Below, in pieces: positions 13,293 through 14,365 of a stretch of 14,365 bases of DNA. The notes beneath the pieces were generated by a model. It did not search any database, was not told the DNA's origin, and saw only the letters and a list, made by a program, of their open reading frames with translations. Position numbers and translations under genes: made by a program. The first letter of the stretch is position 1. The number at the start of each line of letters is the position of its first letter. This DNA comes from Comamonadaceae bacterium (lineage in GTDB: Bacteria > Pseudomonadota > Gammaproteobacteria > Burkholderiales > Burkholderiaceae_C). Where the stretch lies: NCBI GenBank assembly GCA_947372005.1, contig CANBRV010000029.1, forward strand, positions 1 to 14,365, in the 5' to 3' direction.

Positions 13293-14365
13293 GCTTTAAT
13301 TTCTCTCTTAGACGCTCAACTCGCTTTTGGGCACTTCGCACTTCTCGATCACACCGATTTCTCACTTGAGCCCAACGAACGCGTTGGGCTCATTGGTCGC
13401 AACGGCGCAGGAAAATCGTCACTTCTCAAAATCTTTGCGGGCATGCACGCGTTTGACGATGGCGCGATGCACCTGCAAAACGGCATTCGCATTGCCTATG
13501 TGGCTCAGGAGCCTATACTGGATGCGACCTCCAGCGTATTTGAAGCAGTCAGCGTGGGGCTCACACCGCTCATCGCTGCAATCGATTTATATTGCGCAGG
13601 CGAGGCCGATAACCTCGACGAGCTGCAAACGCAAATCGAACGCCTTGGCGGTTGGAACTGGGAGCAGCGTGTGGACGAAGCGATTGAACGCCTTGGACTA
13701 CCACGTGACGCCTTAATCGGCACCTTGTCGGGCGGTATGAAAAAACGCGTGGCGCTGGCACAAGCACTCGTCACCGAGCCTGATGTTCTTCTCTTAGACG
13801 AGCCCACCAATCACTTGGATTTAAACGCCATTACTTGGCTAGAGGGCTTGCTCATCGCTTTCAAAGGCAGCTTAATTGCCATTACGCACGACCGCTCATT
13901 TTTGGACGCTGTAGCGACGCGCATTGTGGAACTGGATCGCGGCAAGCTGCGTGACTACCCAGGCAACTTCTCGGCTTATGTGACGCAAAAAGCGGAGCAG
14001 TTAGAGATTGAAGCGACGGTAAACGCCAAAGCCGACAAGCTGTTGGCGCAAGAGGAAATTTGGATTAGAAAAGGCGTGGAAGCCCGCCGCACAAGGGCTC
14101 AGGGGCGCATTACGCGTTTGCAAGATATGCGCGCCGCACGTGCATCTAGGCGCGATCAGCTGGGCCGCGTCAATTTAGACGTGAGCTCAGGTGAGCGCAG
14201 CGGGAAAATTGTGGCGGAGCTGGTGGACGTATGCAAAGCGTTCAACAAAGTCATCGTCAAAGACTTCACCTCGACCATCATGCGTGGCGACAAAGTGGGC
14301 TTGATCGCTCCGAACGGCGCGGGCAAAACGACGCTACTCAAAATCATTTTGGGCGAGCTAGCGCA
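13290..14365 (+). CDS. uup: ABC-F ATPase Uup, N-terminal part
   Basis: The gene runs off the right edge; 358 residues are visible of a family usually over 600 long. ABC-F proteins are soluble twin-ATPase proteins without membrane domains. Uup is linked to ribosome function and to DNA-related phenotypes such as transposon excision. MALISLLDAQLAFG at the start and the order of motifs are Uup-like. The first ATPase domain has Walker A GRNGAGKS (36-43), signature LSGGM (146-150), Walker B LLLDEP (167-172) and switch His200. Then comes the linker with DRGKLRDYPGNFSAY (216-230) and the charged QEEIWIRKGVEARRTRAQGRI (254-274). The second Walker A (APNGAGKTT, 340-348) has Ala where Gly is usual. The start at 13290 has only a weak ribosome binding site and lies in a hairpin arm. 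It is probably separate in function from the caspase cluster. Confidence 0.93.
   Translation, partial: MALISLLDAQLAFGHFALLDHTDFSLEPNERVGLIGRNGAGKSSLLKIFAGMHAFDDGAMHLQNGIRIAYVAQEPILDATSSVFEAVSVGLTPLIAAIDLYCAGEADNLDELQTQIERLGGWNWEQRVDEAIERLGLPRDALIGTLSGGMKKRVALAQALVTEPDVLLLDEPTNHLDLNAITWLEGLLIAFKGSLIAITHDRSFLDAVATRIVELDRGKLRDYPGNFSAYVTQKAEQLEIEATVNAKADKLLAQEEIWIRKGVEARRTRAQGRITRLQDMRAARASRRDQLGRVNLDVSSGERSGKIVAELVDVCKAFNKVIVKDFTSTIMRGDKVGLIAPNGAGKTTLLKIILGELA

Noticed and set aside
13327..13716. 129-residue plus-strand frame
   Set aside because: An out-of-frame shadow of the Uup gene, whose own frame carries the Walker and signature motifs.

Overview
The window looks like chromosomal DNA from a Gram-negative, most likely betaproteobacterial (Burkholderiales-like), organism of moderate GC content. 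The grounds are an OmpA-type peptidoglycan-binding protein, several Sec signal peptides ending in A-x-A, a 609-residue GlmS and an Uup-type ABC-F protein. The lineage is inferred from protein style only. No mobile element, RNA gene or CRISPR array is visible.

Layout. (1) Positions 1-2284 hold two convergent housekeeping genes: the 3' part of a ketopantoate reductase (panE-like, +) and a COG2509-type FAD-dependent dehydrogenase (-), with 4 bases between them. (2) At 2369, diverging from the dehydrogenase, glmS starts a long co-directional (+) run. (3) Four bases after glmS comes a secreted OmpA-domain protein. After an 89-base gap with an inverted repeat and a weak promoter candidate comes a tightly packed cluster: a 48-residue single-pass membrane protein, a CHASE2 sensor-like membrane protein without a recognisable enzymatic output domain, and four consecutive secreted caspase-family (peptidase C14) proteins. 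(4) From 13290 the window ends inside uup, an ABC-F ATPase.

The cluster at 4847-13253 is the unusual part. All four caspase-like proteins keep the His/Cys dyad and carry signal peptides, so they should act outside the cytoplasm. The first (SH3b - caspase - EF-hand loop - DUF4384) has a metacaspase-like DACHSCG active site. The other three have DACRDNPF, a shared WD-IK-S...YPNG module and different beta-rich C-terminal domains. The third and fourth are a recent tandem duplication, about 84% identical by eye over 276 ungapped residues, whose tails have diverged. Coupled ATGA overlaps (CHASE2/caspase 1 and caspase 3/4), a 26-base overlap (small protein/CHASE2) and gaps of 12 and 2 bases imply one operon.

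Working hypothesis (inference): this is an envelope-located stress-sensing and proteolytic system. The CHASE2 protein would sense a periplasmic signal, a possibly Ca2+-binding caspase would sit at the top, and the DACRDNPF-type caspases would be downstream or have separate targets. The cell-wall neighbours (glmS and the OmpA-domain protein) fit an envelope role. No gasdermin, TIR, nuclease or other known caspase-linked defence effector is present.
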